Assembly: GCA_022510485.1 (NCBI GenBank)
Contig: JAFLTI010000007.1
Coordinates: 1 to 64,000, forward strand
DNA length: 64,000 nucleotides
Direction: 5' to 3'
Source of the DNA: Lentimicrobiaceae bacterium
GTDB taxonomy: Bacteria > Bacteroidota > Bacteroidia > Bacteroidales > P3
The translations under genes were made by a program, and so were the position numbers. The stretch's first letter is position 1. The number at the start of each line of letters is the position of its first letter. The notes beneath the pieces were generated by a model. It saw only the letters and a program-made list of their open reading frames with translations, had not been told where the DNA came from and made no database searches. Below are positions 22,437 to 31,210 of the stretch, piece by piece.

Positions 22437-23351
22437 TTATCCTTTATATATTTCCGTCAACATCGCTGCCTCCTTGATAAATATATTCCGCAACCATTGC
22501 GGAGATAGCACCTCGATTTCCGACCCGTAGCGGCGCAATTCCTGCACGAAATCGAATGTTGGACGCAGACGGAATGTGAATACTGAATAATCATCGGTCG
22601 TTTCATTTTCATACTGCGACGGGTGCAGCGGCAGTGTGCGGAAATACTCGCGCTGGCTGCCCATAACCTTCACCTCGACACGCTCCACCTTGTAATTTTT
22701 TTTGTCGACAATGGCTCCGAATGCATCGGCAAAATACTCCTTTGCATCGAAATTTTTTGGCAGTTTGAAATGTGTTTCTGTGGATTCGACAGCAAGAATC
22801 CGGTCAAGTGCATAGATGCGTAAATCGTTGTAATATGGACTATATGCAACCATATACCAACGCTGTTTGAAAACCTTGACACAATAGGGGTGTACCTCGA
22901 AAGTGTTCGGTTTGTTGCTGTTGAAACTTTGATAAGTCAGCATTATGGTCAGAGAATCGCGCATCGCTTCAATAATCGTTGTTAGAAAATGCTGCCCCGA
23001 CGGTATTTCCTCGAACAGAATGCGGCGTTTGAGGAGGTGGCTTTCGTTAATCAGGTTGTTGACGGCAAAAGTGTTGAGTAGCCACGTGCGCACACCGCCC
23101 TGATTCATATCATCGGCATTGGCTATAGTGTAGCAGCCGGTGTGTTTGTCGCACTTGATGTCGATATCGAACATCTCTTTTATGGCGTTCTTGTGGCGGT
23201 GGAACGAGCGTTCGGGGTAGTTTTCGTCTGTCTCGTTGTACTGCGATCGTACCCAGCGGCGATTGATTTCTTCGAGCGTAATGCCCCGCTCACCGGCACG
23301 GAGGATATTGTCTACCAACCAAATATAACGGTTAAAAAGAGTTGCTGCCAT
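22437..23351 (-). CDS. WYL-domain transcriptional regulator
   Basis: Encodes 304 residues. N-terminal winged helix (residues 1-90; ITLEEINRRWVRSQ, RSFHRHKNAIKEMF), a WYL domain in the middle (TIMLTYQSF ... FEVHPYCVKVFKQRWYMVAYS, where RWYMVAY holds the WYL-like motif, and IYALDRI) and a C-terminal WCX region (YEVEVKV-like, LRPTFDFVQELRRYG, WLRNIF). WYL proteins sense ligands such as nucleic acids or nucleotides and often control phage-defence genes. It probably regulates itself and the AAA+/exonuclease operon 74 bp downstream through the identical operators. Confidence 0.88.
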   Translation of the reverse strand: MAATLFNRYIWLVDNILRAGERGITLEEINRRWVRSQYNETDENYPERSFHRHKNAIKEMFDIDIKCDKHTGCYTIANADDMNQGGVRTWLLNTFAVNNLINESHLLKRRILFEEIPSGQHFLTTIIEAMRDSLTIMLTYQSFNSNKPNTFEVHPYCVKVFKQRWYMVAYSPYYNDLRIYALDRILAVESTETHFKLPKNFDAKEYFADAFGAIVDKKNYKVERVEVKVMGSQREYFRTLPLHPSQYENETTDDYSVFTFRLRPTFDFVQELRRYGSEIEVLSPQWLRNIFIKEAAMLTEIYKG

Positions 23352-23374
23352 ACTTTGTCCGTTTTAATTTTCCA

Positions 23375-23420
23375 CAAAGATAGCAAACAAAGCTGCCAAA
23401 AAGTGGCAGATGATAAAAAT
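23375..23420 (-). promoter_or_regulatory. promoter and operator of the WYL gene
   Basis: TATCTTTG (minus, 23375-23382), 10 bp, inverted repeat CTGCCA-AAAAG-TGGCAG (23393-23409), 3 bp, ATAAAAATA. Same sequence and geometry as 22363-22409, which supports autoregulation. Confidence 0.8.
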
Positions 23421-23450
23421 ATTAACGGCTACAATTTATACGCTATAGTT

Positions 23451-24014
23451 TTACAGCCTCTTGATGATTTTTGCGGGAATGCCGGCAACGACGGTGCGGG
23501 GGGCGACATCTTTGGTTACTACCGCGCCGGCAGCCACGATGGCGCCTTCTCCTATGCTTACTCCCGGAAGAATGGTTGCGTTTGCGCCAATCCAGACCTT
23601 GTTGCCGATATGCACAGGCTTGGGATCCATATCTCCGCGCGAATCCGGATCCATAGCGTGGTTCAAGGTAGCAATCACCACGTTTTGACCAATCAGCACA
23701 TCATCGCCGATGGTAATGCCCCCTTGGTCCTGAAACTTGCAGCCGGAATTGACAAACACCCGCTTGCCGAACACAAGATTTTTACCGCAGTCGGTATTGA
23801 AAGGCGGAAAAAGCCTAAAGGATTCATCTACTTTTCTGCCCGTGAGTTCAGACATAATCTCAACAACTTCTTCGGGCGTATGATAGCTGCCGTTGAGCCT
23901 GAGTGTAATGCGTATCGCTTCTTGGCTGAGGCGGTGCATGACCTCATGAACGGGCGAACCGGCGGTAACCGTTTTGCCCGTATTCATGCAGTCAATAAAT
24001 TCTTGATTCGTCAT
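23451..24014 (-). CDS. sugar O-acetyltransferase (maltose/NodL-type)
   Basis: Encodes 187 residues. The N-terminal helical region (EFIDCMNTGK) is followed by a left-handed beta-helix of hexapeptide repeats (ITIGDDVLIGQNVVI, VHIGNKVWIGANATILPGVSIGEGAIVAAGAVVTKDV). The catalytic His lies in ATLNHAMD. These trimeric enzymes move acetyl from acetyl-CoA to sugars such as maltose or galactosides. It is 14 bp downstream of the flavodoxin-like gene and ends the leftward gene series. Exact acceptor is not predictable. Confidence 0.88.
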   Translation of the reverse strand: MTNQEFIDCMNTGKTVTAGSPVHEVMHRLSQEAIRITLRLNGSYHTPEEVVEIMSELTGRKVDESFRLFPPFNTDCGKNLVFGKRVFVNSGCKFQDQGGITIGDDVLIGQNVVIATLNHAMDPDSRGDMDPKPVHIGNKVWIGANATILPGVSIGEGAIVAAGAVVTKDVAPRTVVAGIPAKIIKRL

Positions 24015-24028
24015 TGCTTGTAAAGCCG

Positions 24029-24598
24029 TTAGAGGGATTCAATCCAATCGTTGATTTCTTTCTCACCCGCATCATTGAGAACCTTGCCGGGCTTAAAAAT
24101 GGCTTGGGGTGCCGAAACCCGCAAGTCTTTTTCGGTATCGCCGTAGCCACTTCCCCCCGAGGTGGCAAAGGGAATAATTGTCTTTCCTTCGGTATTGTAA
24201 CTTTCCAAAAAGGTATTGACGATGGTGGGGGCTGTGTACCACCAGATAGGAAAACCGAGGTAAATCACATCATATTGGTCAAAATCATCCATCTTGTTCT
24301 TGATTTCCGGGCGAAGGCTGCGGTCTTTTGCTTCGAGCGTGGAGCGGCTGTTTTCGTCCCATCCGTCAAGATCCGCTTCGGAGTAGGGAACAAGCGGTGC
24401 TATTTCAAAGAGGGTTCCGCCGGTTACATCGGCAATTTTTTGAGCGAGGGCAGCCGTATGACCTTGCGCCGAGAAATAGGCTACCAATACTTTGGTTTCT
24501 TCTTTTGTGCTGTGGCTTTTCTTTCCGGAGGTGCATGAGCAGCCCATAACTGCCAAACTTACGGCAGCAATAAAGGTGAAGATGGTTTTTGTTTTCAT
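24029..24598 (-). CDS. flavodoxin-like lipoprotein
   Basis: Encodes 189 residues. The N-terminus is hydrophobic and ends in VMGCSC, a lipobox, so the protein is exported and lipid-anchored. The flavodoxin fold follows: FMN phosphate loop VAYFSAQGHTAALA (about 39-52), YLGFPIWWYTAPTIV and PFATSGGSGYGD. Exported flavodoxins of this type sit beside ApbE, which attaches FMN covalently to partner proteins; the apbE gene is the next one upstream (24631-25641). Likely an extracytoplasmic electron carrier or quinone/flavin reductase. Substrate unknown. Confidence 0.85.
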   Translation of the reverse strand: MKTKTIFTFIAAVSLAVMGCSCTSGKKSHSTKEETKVLVAYFSAQGHTAALAQKIADVTGGTLFEIAPLVPYSEADLDGWDENSRSTLEAKDRSLRPEIKNKMDDFDQYDVIYLGFPIWWYTAPTIVNTFLESYNTEGKTIIPFATSGGSGYGDTEKDLRVSAPQAIFKPGKVLNDAGEKEINDWIESL

Positions 24599-24630
24599 TT
24601 GTTTAAGTTGTATTTATTAGTTATTAGTAA

Positions 24631-25641
24631 TCAATCTATTAATGGAAAGCTGGCGGTGTGCCAAGTTTTGAGGCTGTCGGATTCGGCGTAAATCAAAAAG
24701 ATTTCGTAGCGGTTAGAAAAACGCCCGGCAAAGCTTACGGCACTGTCTTTTCCCATCACCATACAGGCGGTGGCAATGGCGTCGGCTTCCCAACAATCTT
24801 GGCAGAGCACGGTGGCACTCAAAAGGCTGTTTTGTGAAGAAACTCCCGTTTGTGGGTCGATAGTGTGGGCGTAGCGTTTACCGTTTTCCTCAAAATACTT
24901 TCGGTAGTTGCCCGAAGTTACCAAAGAGCGGTCTTGAAGCTGTAATTTCTGCAAGATGCTGCGTTCCGACATAGCATCGGGTGCGGGGCGTTCTATACCC
25001 ACAATCCAAGGTTTTCCATCGGTTTTGCTGCCTTGGCTGCGTATCTCACCGCCTATATCCGTCAAAAAGCGCACTATACCCACGCCGTTAAGAAATTCCG
25101 CCACCACATCGGCACAGTAGCCTTGCGCAATGGCGTTAAAATCCAACTGCAACTTCGGATTGTCCTTTTCGATTTTGCCATCCTTTATGCGGACCTTTTG
25201 CCAGCCTACATAAGAAAGTATTTCGTTGAGTTCTTCCTTGCCCGGTTTTTTCTTTTCTGCCGCTCCGAAACCGTATGCCCGCGTAAGCGGTCCTACCGTA
25301 ACATCAAAAGTGCCATTGGTGATTTGAGAAATCTGTTGCGCCTTTTCAAACATATCGCAAAACATATCGCTCGGATAAAAATCTTCGTTGCGGTTTATCC
25401 GGCAGATTTCGGAACTGTCGTTCCAAAGCGAGGCGCAGAGGTCAAAAGCCTGCAAGAGAGAATCGATGCGAGGCTGCAATTTATCGGCGTGCAAGCTTTC
25501 GTTTTCCGTGTAATAACTAAGGGCATAATAAGAGCCTTGTGCAATGCCTGTCATTTTTTCCATCTGCTCTTTCTTTACCGAGCAGGCAGAAAGCAACAGG
25601 GCGCAAGATGTGCAAAAGGCAAAAAAAGTTTTAGGATTCAC
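24631..25641 (-). CDS. apbE: FAD:protein FMN transferase
   Basis: Encodes 336 residues. A lipoprotein signal ends in LLSAC. ApbE motifs: GIAQGSYYALSYY, VTVGPLTRAYGFG, LQLDFNAIAQGYCADVV and YAHTIDPQTGVSS, which bind FAD and magnesium. The enzyme transfers FMN from FAD to a threonine of exported flavoproteins such as Nqr/Rnf subunits. Its stop is 32 bp before the flavodoxin-like lipoprotein gene, and its start overlaps the end of the QueD-like gene by 11 bp. Confidence 0.92.
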   Translation of the reverse strand: MNPKTFFAFCTSCALLLSACSVKKEQMEKMTGIAQGSYYALSYYTENESLHADKLQPRIDSLLQAFDLCASLWNDSSEICRINRNEDFYPSDMFCDMFEKAQQISQITNGTFDVTVGPLTRAYGFGAAEKKKPGKEELNEILSYVGWQKVRIKDGKIEKDNPKLQLDFNAIAQGYCADVVAEFLNGVGIVRFLTDIGGEIRSQGSKTDGKPWIVGIERPAPDAMSERSILQKLQLQDRSLVTSGNYRKYFEENGKRYAHTIDPQTGVSSQNSLLSATVLCQDCWEADAIATACMVMGKDSAVSFAGRFSNRYEIFLIYAESDSLKTWHTASFPLID

Positions 25642-26098
25642 TTTCGTAATCGGTATAAGAAGTGGAGGTTTCGTAAAGCCGTAATTTTTTTAGCGAGATA
25701 CCCTGCGGCAATACTTTTTGCAGTCTGCCGGCAAAGTCGAGCAGCAGATTTTCGCTGGTGGGCTGGTAGGGCACATAAATCACGCGCAAGGCGTTTTTTT
25801 GCAGGGCTTCCGATAAGTCATTATCGATATTACGGTTCAGAATCAGACTATGGTCAAAAGGTTCGATAATGGTTTGGTTCACGAGCTTTTTCAACTCCGA
25901 AAAATCGAACAGCATACCGTTTTTGGGGTCGTTTTCGTGCGATTGCAGAAAACTGCCCGGCTCTACGGAATGTAAGGCGGAAACACTTACTTCCAATCGG
26001 TACGAATGACCGTGAATGTTGGCGCACAAGCCATCGTAGCCTTTAAGGATATGGGCGGCTTCAAACGTAAAGATCTTGGTGATGCTGAGTTTTGCCAT
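25631..26098 (-). CDS. 6-pyruvoyl-tetrahydropterin synthase / QueD family
   Basis: Encodes 155 residues. The zinc histidines are in FEAAHIL and NIHGHSYRLEV, and the catalytic Cys is just before (GLCANIHGH). Further DFSELKKLVN and DHSLILN are family signatures. The QueD branch turns dihydroneopterin triphosphate into 6-carboxy-tetrahydropterin for queuosine; the PTPS branch makes tetrahydropterin. Other queuosine genes are not adjacent, so the branch is left open. Twelve bp separate it from mntP upstream. Confidence 0.85.
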   Translation of the reverse strand: MAKLSITKIFTFEAAHILKGYDGLCANIHGHSYRLEVSVSALHSVEPGSFLQSHENDPKNGMLFDFSELKKLVNQTIIEPFDHSLILNRNIDNDLSEALQKNALRVIYVPYQPTSENLLLDFAGRLQKVLPQGISLKKLRLYETSTSYTDYESES

Positions 26099-26109
26099 AG
26101 CCAGTGTTT

Positions 26110-26727
26110 TTAAGCGTAAAGGTGGCTTATGAGGATACGCACTCCGATTCCTATAAGCACGATTCCGCCGATGATGTTTACGGTTCTAATCGACATTTTC
26201 TGCATCTGACGGTGGGCGAAATAGCCGCCCGCCATACCGATAAAGCTGAACAGAAATACGGTAATGGCAACGCTAGTACAGAGGCGGAACAGAGGAACCT
26301 GCACCATTTGCATGCTCACGCCTACGGCAAAAGCGTCTATGCTTACCGCCAAAGCCAAAAGCAGCATGGATTTCCACTCAAACATGGCATGAACCTTAAT
26401 CGAAGAATCTTTAGACGAAAAGCCGTCGATAAAGGTTTTTAGCCCTATGCCGGCAAGCAGCCCGAATGCCAGCCAATGGTCGTAGCGAGCCACGATGGCG
26501 TTCATACTCCAGCCCAAGAGCCAGCCCGCCACGATAAGCAGAATATGGAACAAGGCAAAGATGCCACTTGCCTGCAAGGCGTTCCAGACTAAGGGAGGAA
26601 AAGGATCTTTTTCGCCTTTTTTCAGCGATTTTTTCCATGCCGAACGCTGCATACCGAAAATCAGGCATACGGTAAAGCAGTCCAAAGACAGGGCAATCGA
26701 TAAAAGAATAAGCGAAAAAAGGCTCAT
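26110..26727 (-). CDS. mntP: MntP-family manganese efflux pump
   Basis: Encodes 205 residues, nearly all hydrophobic: six predicted membrane segments. Paired motifs SIALSLDCFTVCLIFG (10-25) and LALAVSIDAFAVGVSMQ in the second half carry the conserved aspartates of the family and reflect its internal duplication. It exports Mn2+. In E. coli mntP is controlled by an Mn riboswitch; no such leader is seen here, since the gene starts only 4 bp after mutA. The protein is about 15-20 residues longer than E. coli MntP, with a charged insert KKSLKKGEKD between segments. Confidence 0.85.
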   Translation of the reverse strand: MSLFSLILLSIALSLDCFTVCLIFGMQRSAWKKSLKKGEKDPFPPLVWNALQASGIFALFHILLIVAGWLLGWSMNAIVARYDHWLAFGLLAGIGLKTFIDGFSSKDSSIKVHAMFEWKSMLLLALAVSIDAFAVGVSMQMVQVPLFRLCTSVAITVFLFSFIGMAGGYFAHRQMQKMSIRTVNIIGGIVLIGIGVRILISHLYA

Positions 26728-26731
26728 CGCT

Positions 26732-28588
26732 TTATTTAATCAGGGTCTGCTGAAAAGAACGCAAGGTTTCAAGCACGTTGCTACGAACATGAATAAAACA
26801 TTCCACGCCCAAAGCCCTGAAAGGTTCTTCTTCGGCAGCCGCTCCGGCATACACGATATGGGTTTTGCCTTTCAAAAGCGGGCAGGCTTGTGCTGCCAAA
26901 TCGGCGTATTCCTCGTCGCTGCTGCACAAAACGGTAATATCCGCCTTGCTTTCCAAGGCAGCCTTAGCCCCTTGTTCTCCGTTTTCAAAACCGGCGTTGT
27001 CTATAATTTCGTAACCCAAGCAACCGAAAAAGTTGGTGGCAAAACCGGCACGTGCCTTGCGCATGGCAAGGTTTCCGTAGGTAAGCAGGAACACTTTGGG
27101 GCGTTTTCCGGTCTTTTGTGCAAAAGCTTCCGTTTGCAGGCGCAACTGTTCAAAAGCCTGTGCCGCATGATAGGGTCTTATGGTCTTGAACTTGCCGTTT
27201 GCTGCCGGTTCTTCCTGCTTTTTCTGAATGTTCTGCGCCTCGGTTTCGTTGAGGTTGGGAAATTGGTTCACCCCGGTAAGCACAATCTTGCGTTTTGCCA
27301 AGTCTTCGTTGCGTTTAGCGGCGCAAGCCTCTACGGTATCTTGAATAAAACCGTTTTCGTAGCAAGCGGCAAATCCGCCTTTTTCTTCTACTTCCAAAAA
27401 CAGTTTCCACGCATGGAAAGCCATTTCCGCCGTAAGGTTTTCGATGTAGTAGGAACCGGCGGCAGGGTCTACGATACGGTTAAAGAAAGATTCTTCTTTA
27501 AGTATAATCTGCTGGTTGCGGGCGATACGCGCCGAAAATTCATCCGAATCGCGCAAGGCTTCCGAAAAATCGCTTACAAAAATGGAGTTGGCGCCGCCTA
27601 TTGCCGCGCTCATGGCTTCGGTAGCCGAACGGAGCAGGTTTACGTAAGGATCGTAAACCGATTTGTTCCAAGTAGACACCTCGGCATGGATAAATGCTGC
27701 CTTGCTGTTGTCTTGCCCGGGCTTGAACTCACGCACCATATACGCCCACAAAAGACGGGCGGCACGCAGTTTTGCCATTTCCATAAAATAGTTCGAGCCT
27801 ATGCCCAATACCAAGGTGGTTTTAGGGGCAATCAGGTCTATGCTTATGCCCTTGTCGGTAAGGCGCGAAAAATATTCTACCGCCCAGTTGAGTGCCAAGG
27901 CAAGTTCCTGCACCCCGTAAGCACCGGCATTGTGCAATAACGAAGCGTTGATGCTCAACAGCCTGAAATTGGGCAGAAGTTCAGCATAGTCCTTAAAAAG
28001 AGCCACAGCTTCGTCTATATTCTTTTCAAGGCTTTGGTAGTAATCGCCGTGCAGGAGAGCGTAGGCGAGCGGGTCAAAATTGATGGAACCCTTTACCTGT
28101 TCGGGTTTGATGCGGTTCTTTTTAAGGTATTCGGTAAAGAGCTGCAAGGTTTCGGAATAGTTGCGGCTGCCGATAAAATGAACGGCAGTGTGGGTAAGGT
28201 CGATACCGGCAAGCAGTTGTTCTATCTGCGCAAGGCTGTTTACGCCCTTAACGCAAAGCCCCACCGCTTCGGCACCTTTAGCGGCGGCTTGGGCAGCCAA
28301 ACGGTTGCAGGCGGCTATATCCGAAACATGAAAATCCTGCCGGATTTCCCAATCGTTGCCTTGGGTCTTGTTTCCGCGCACGTAGGGAAACTGCCCCGGT
28401 TCGGCATCCGTATAAGCTATGTTTTCGAGGTCTTGAGCGCGGTAAAAAGGATTTACATTAAAGCCCTCCGGCGTTTTCCAAACCAATTTCTTGTTAAAAT
28501 CGGCACCTTTGAGATCTTTTATAATGGCATCCATCCACTCTTGGGTGGAAACGGCCGGAAATTCAGAAAACAATCTTTCTTTTTCCAT
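26732..28588 (-). CDS. mutA: methylmalonyl-CoA mutase small subunit
   Basis: Encodes 618 residues. The TIM-barrel domain includes VKGSINFDPLAYALLHGDY, EVSTWNKSVYDPYVNLLR and VDPAAGSYYIENLT. The C-terminal domain resembles a B12-binding domain but lacks the DxHxxG cobalamin motif (the corresponding place reads YGNLAMRKARAGF), as expected of the non-catalytic small subunit. With MutB it rearranges succinyl-CoA to methylmalonyl-CoA in propionate formation. mutB is usually directly downstream; here mntP follows, so mutB is outside the window. Confidence 0.92.
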   Translation of the reverse strand: MEKERLFSEFPAVSTQEWMDAIIKDLKGADFNKKLVWKTPEGFNVNPFYRAQDLENIAYTDAEPGQFPYVRGNKTQGNDWEIRQDFHVSDIAACNRLAAQAAAKGAEAVGLCVKGVNSLAQIEQLLAGIDLTHTAVHFIGSRNYSETLQLFTEYLKKNRIKPEQVKGSINFDPLAYALLHGDYYQSLEKNIDEAVALFKDYAELLPNFRLLSINASLLHNAGAYGVQELALALNWAVEYFSRLTDKGISIDLIAPKTTLVLGIGSNYFMEMAKLRAARLLWAYMVREFKPGQDNSKAAFIHAEVSTWNKSVYDPYVNLLRSATEAMSAAIGGANSIFVSDFSEALRDSDEFSARIARNQQIILKEESFFNRIVDPAAGSYYIENLTAEMAFHAWKLFLEVEEKGGFAACYENGFIQDTVEACAAKRNEDLAKRKIVLTGVNQFPNLNETEAQNIQKKQEEPAANGKFKTIRPYHAAQAFEQLRLQTEAFAQKTGKRPKVFLLTYGNLAMRKARAGFATNFFGCLGYEIIDNAGFENGEQGAKAALESKADITVLCSSDEEYADLAAQACPLLKGKTHIVYAGAAAEEEPFRALGVECFIHVRSNVLETLRSFQQTLIK

Positions 28589-28619
28589 ATTGTTTGTTTT
28601 TGCTCTTAAAAAGCGAGGG

Positions 28620-28643
28620 CAAATTTACGCTTTTTCGGCGTAA
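28620..28643 (-). promoter_or_regulatory. mutA promoter with hairpin
   Basis: TAAATTTG (minus, 28620-28627) fits the -7 box, 31 bp before the mutA ATG. A hairpin TTACGC/GCGTAA (about 28624-28643) overlaps it and may end engB transcription. Confidence 0.45.
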
Positions 28644-28654
28644 GGCATATTTTG

Positions 28655-29251
28655 TCAGATGCTTTTGTTTGCCCGGTCAATAAAATCCAATATTTCGTCT
28701 CTTCCCGCTCCGGTTTGCGAAGAAGATACGATAAAGGGCGGCAGCGGCTCCCATTGTTCGGAAAGGGCAGCCTTAAGATCCTGCACCGATTTTGCCAGTG
28801 CGTTCCTGCCCAATTTGTCGGCTTTGGTACCCACAATGCAGCAGGGCACTTGGTTCTCTCCCAAAAACTGTAAAAACTCCAAGTCTATCTTTTGGGGCGG
28901 AATACGTAGGTCTACCAGTACAAAAACGCAATAAAGCTGAGGACGTTTGAGCAGGTATTCGCGGGTCATCTGTTGCCATTGCTCGCGAAGCTTCTTGCCG
29001 GTCTGCGCATAGCCGTAACCCGGCAAATCGGCGATATGCCAAGCCTTGTTGATTAAAAAATGTACGATGCACTGTGTTTTTCCCGGCGTGGAACTGGTCT
29101 TTGCCAATTCCTGACGTTTGCAAAGGCAATTGATAAGCGAAGACTTTCCTACGTTGGAACGCCCGATAAAGGCATATTCCGGAAGATTGCCCGGCGGACA
29201 TTTCCGATAATCCGCGCAGCAGGCAACGAATTCGGCGTTTTTTATTTCCAT
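28655..29251 (-). CDS. engB: ribosome biogenesis GTPase YsxC/EngB
   Basis: Encodes 198 residues. G1 FIGRSNVGKSSLIN (about 29-42), G3 DLPGYGYA, G4 GTKADKLG and a final VSSSQTGAGRDEIL (G5) mark a TRAFAC GTPase of the EngB type, which acts in 50S subunit assembly. Six bp separate it from the GNAT gene upstream. Confidence 0.93.
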   Translation of the reverse strand: MEIKNAEFVACCADYRKCPPGNLPEYAFIGRSNVGKSSLINCLCKRQELAKTSSTPGKTQCIVHFLINKAWHIADLPGYGYAQTGKKLREQWQQMTREYLLKRPQLYCVFVLVDLRIPPQKIDLEFLQFLGENQVPCCIVGTKADKLGRNALAKSVQDLKAALSEQWEPLPPFIVSSSQTGAGRDEILDFIDRANKSI

Positions 29252-29257
29252 AATGCC

Positions 29258-30208
29258 TTAAAGGGTCTTGGTTTTCTTTACACGTACTTCTTCGATGGTA
29301 TGCGGTATGTGCCGCTCCTTTTTATCGGAGTAGATTTCGTCTAACTCAATCAGGATACCCGTTTCTTCCACCCCTCCGAAATGAGGGTTGATACAGGTTC
29401 CGAAAGAGCGCATTTTAGGCGAAAGTTTGATATACGAATTGAACAAGGGAGGAATGTTTTCTCCCAATTCGCGGATCCGTTTGGAAGCGGTCTGATAGGC
29501 ATCCTCCAGTTCCAATCCGTTAAAGAGAGCCTGTAACTTTTCTATCGGGGTTACCGCATGGATCGGTTTGATGGGCAGAATGAGCTTATCCGGATCTTTA
29601 TGATAGTTAGATACGTAATAGAGCAGGGTATCGCGGGCTTCCTTATTAAAGGAGGTGTACATGGTTACCTTTCCGAAAAAGTAACGCAGCCAGCTTTTGT
29701 TTATGGTAACCAAACCGCCTAAACCGTCCCAAAGGTTGTCGAGGGAAAAAACGCCGTTGCGCGAGGATTGGTACTTGACTTGCACGAAAGAACGCCCCAA
29801 CTCAATGGTTTGAGGCAGGTATTCTTTAATGAAGCGGTCTGAAAACGTAAAGATTTCGGTAGTGGAAAGCAAGGGCGTTCCGTTGTCGGTAAAACGAACG
29901 CGATTACCTTCTATAAAACGGTAGCCGCCCACGATTTCCCTGTCTTGGGAATCCCATACCACAAGCTGTTTGTAGGGGTCGGGCATGGTGTCGAACTCGT
30001 CTATATCCACTTCTTTGCCGGTGCCGCCTCCGCCTGTGCGGAAAGCCTCCTCCCGAAGCCTGCCCAGCTCGCGCATGACGTTAGGCGCATCGTGTGCCGT
30101 AACCACATAAATCATACGCTCACCGAAATTGGTGTAGCGCAGAAATTTGTCTTGCGAGAGTTCCTGTTCAAGCAAATGCCGCTCTACAGGAGGTATAATG
30201 GGTTGCAT
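29258..30208 (-). CDS. glsB: GNAT/hemolysin-family N-acyltransferase, glycine-lipid type
   Basis: Encodes 316 residues. The N-acyltransferase (OlsB/hemolysin) fold is suggested by LVVWDSQDREIVGGYRF, the TIELGRSFVQ strand, and WDGLGGLVTINKSWLRYFFGKV. In Bacteroides, GlsB attaches a 3-hydroxyacyl chain to glycine to start glycine-lipid (and flavolipin) synthesis, and GlsA adds the second acyl chain. The gene is 10 bp downstream of the PlsC-like acyltransferase gene, matching the glsB/glsA pair. Assignment is from context and family; an ornithine-lipid role is less likely. Confidence 0.75.
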   Translation of the reverse strand: MQPIIPPVERHLLEQELSQDKFLRYTNFGERMIYVVTAHDAPNVMRELGRLREEAFRTGGGGTGKEVDIDEFDTMPDPYKQLVVWDSQDREIVGGYRFIEGNRVRFTDNGTPLLSTTEIFTFSDRFIKEYLPQTIELGRSFVQVKYQSSRNGVFSLDNLWDGLGGLVTINKSWLRYFFGKVTMYTSFNKEARDTLLYYVSNYHKDPDKLILPIKPIHAVTPIEKLQALFNGLELEDAYQTASKRIRELGENIPPLFNSYIKLSPKMRSFGTCINPHFGGVEETGILIELDEIYSDKKERHIPHTIEEVRVKKTKTL

Positions 30209-30218
30209 AAGCGTCGTT

Positions 30219-31070
30219 TTAGTACTTGAACTCAGCCTCCGGATCGGTAGAGAGCCGATAAACGTGCTCCCTTACCAAGGCTGCCCATTCTTTATCGGTA
30301 TGACGGCTGTCGAAAGTTCCGCAAGGAATGGGGGTGCCTACAGTGAGCCGGATTTCTTGGTCGTGGAGCTTAAACATCTCGTTTACCAAAAAAGCCTGCT
30401 CAATATTGGCTTTTAGTCCCAGTTTGGTTCTGAGGTTTGCTAAGTTATAAAAAAAATTGGAGTTCTTTCCGGAAATATGCACCGGAATTACATCTCGCTG
30501 CGACTTACGTGCCTGTGTTATAAAGGTTTTTTTCCATTCCAAATCGGCAATCACGCCTTTTTTTCCTTTGCGGGAACATTTGCCGGCAGGAAAGTAGAGT
30601 ATGGTAGCAGAACCGTTAAAGGCGTCTTCTAAGGCGCGGCGGTTCTCGGTGTTCTTTTGCAAGGTGTTGATAGGTAAAAAAACCGATTGGAAAGGAGGCA
30701 AGGCTAACAGAATACTGTTTACTGGAAAGAGCAGGTTTTTGCGCCACTGCCCCATGCGGCTGAGAAATGCCATGCCGTCCAAGCCACCCAAAGGATGGTT
30801 CGCACACAAGAGAAAACGCCCTTCCGGGGGCAACTTCTCCATACCTGTAACACTTACCTTGCAACCGAAATCCTCTAAAATGGCGGTGGCGAAATCAATG
30901 CCTGTCTTGTCGCGCTCCTTGTAAAGAAACCCGTTCACTTCCTTTTCGTGCAAGATTTTGCGAAGGAGAGGGAACACAAAGCCCGGAAGTTTCCTATACA
31001 CTTTGGGTGCCTTTTCCTTCAGTGTCTGTTGGACATCGATGGTCCGTTCCGAAATGGTAAAAGTAAACAT
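30219..31070 (-). CDS. glsA: PlsC-like O-acyltransferase, glycine-lipid type
   Basis: 283 residues from the ATG at 31070 (an upstream TTG at 31127 lies in AT-rich non-coding DNA). Acyltransferase block I is CANHPLGGLDGMAFL (His and Asp separated by five residues), block III-like YFPAGKCSRKGKKG. It should acylate the hydroxyl of the lyso-lipid made by the neighbouring N-acyltransferase. A TATCTTTA box lies close to the start (31076-31083), so the leader is very short or the true start is slightly further in. Divergent from mraZ. Confidence 0.78.
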   Translation of the reverse strand: MFTFTISERTIDVQQTLKEKAPKVYRKLPGFVFPLLRKILHEKEVNGFLYKERDKTGIDFATAILEDFGCKVSVTGMEKLPPEGRFLLCANHPLGGLDGMAFLSRMGQWRKNLLFPVNSILLALPPFQSVFLPINTLQKNTENRRALEDAFNGSATILYFPAGKCSRKGKKGVIADLEWKKTFITQARKSQRDVIPVHISGKNSNFFYNLANLRTKLGLKANIEQAFLVNEMFKLHDQEIRLTVGTPIPCGTFDSRHTDKEWAALVREHVYRLSTDPEAEFKY

Positions 31071-31210
31071 GGTGTAAAGATACCTCGGAAATTCGTTTTG
31101 GCATAATTTCAAACAATTTATCAACAATTTAACACAAAATTGTTAATAACTTTTGGGTGAAATTTTTGCAAGTAATTGATACACACAAAAATCTTGGAAT
31201 TTTGTAAAAA

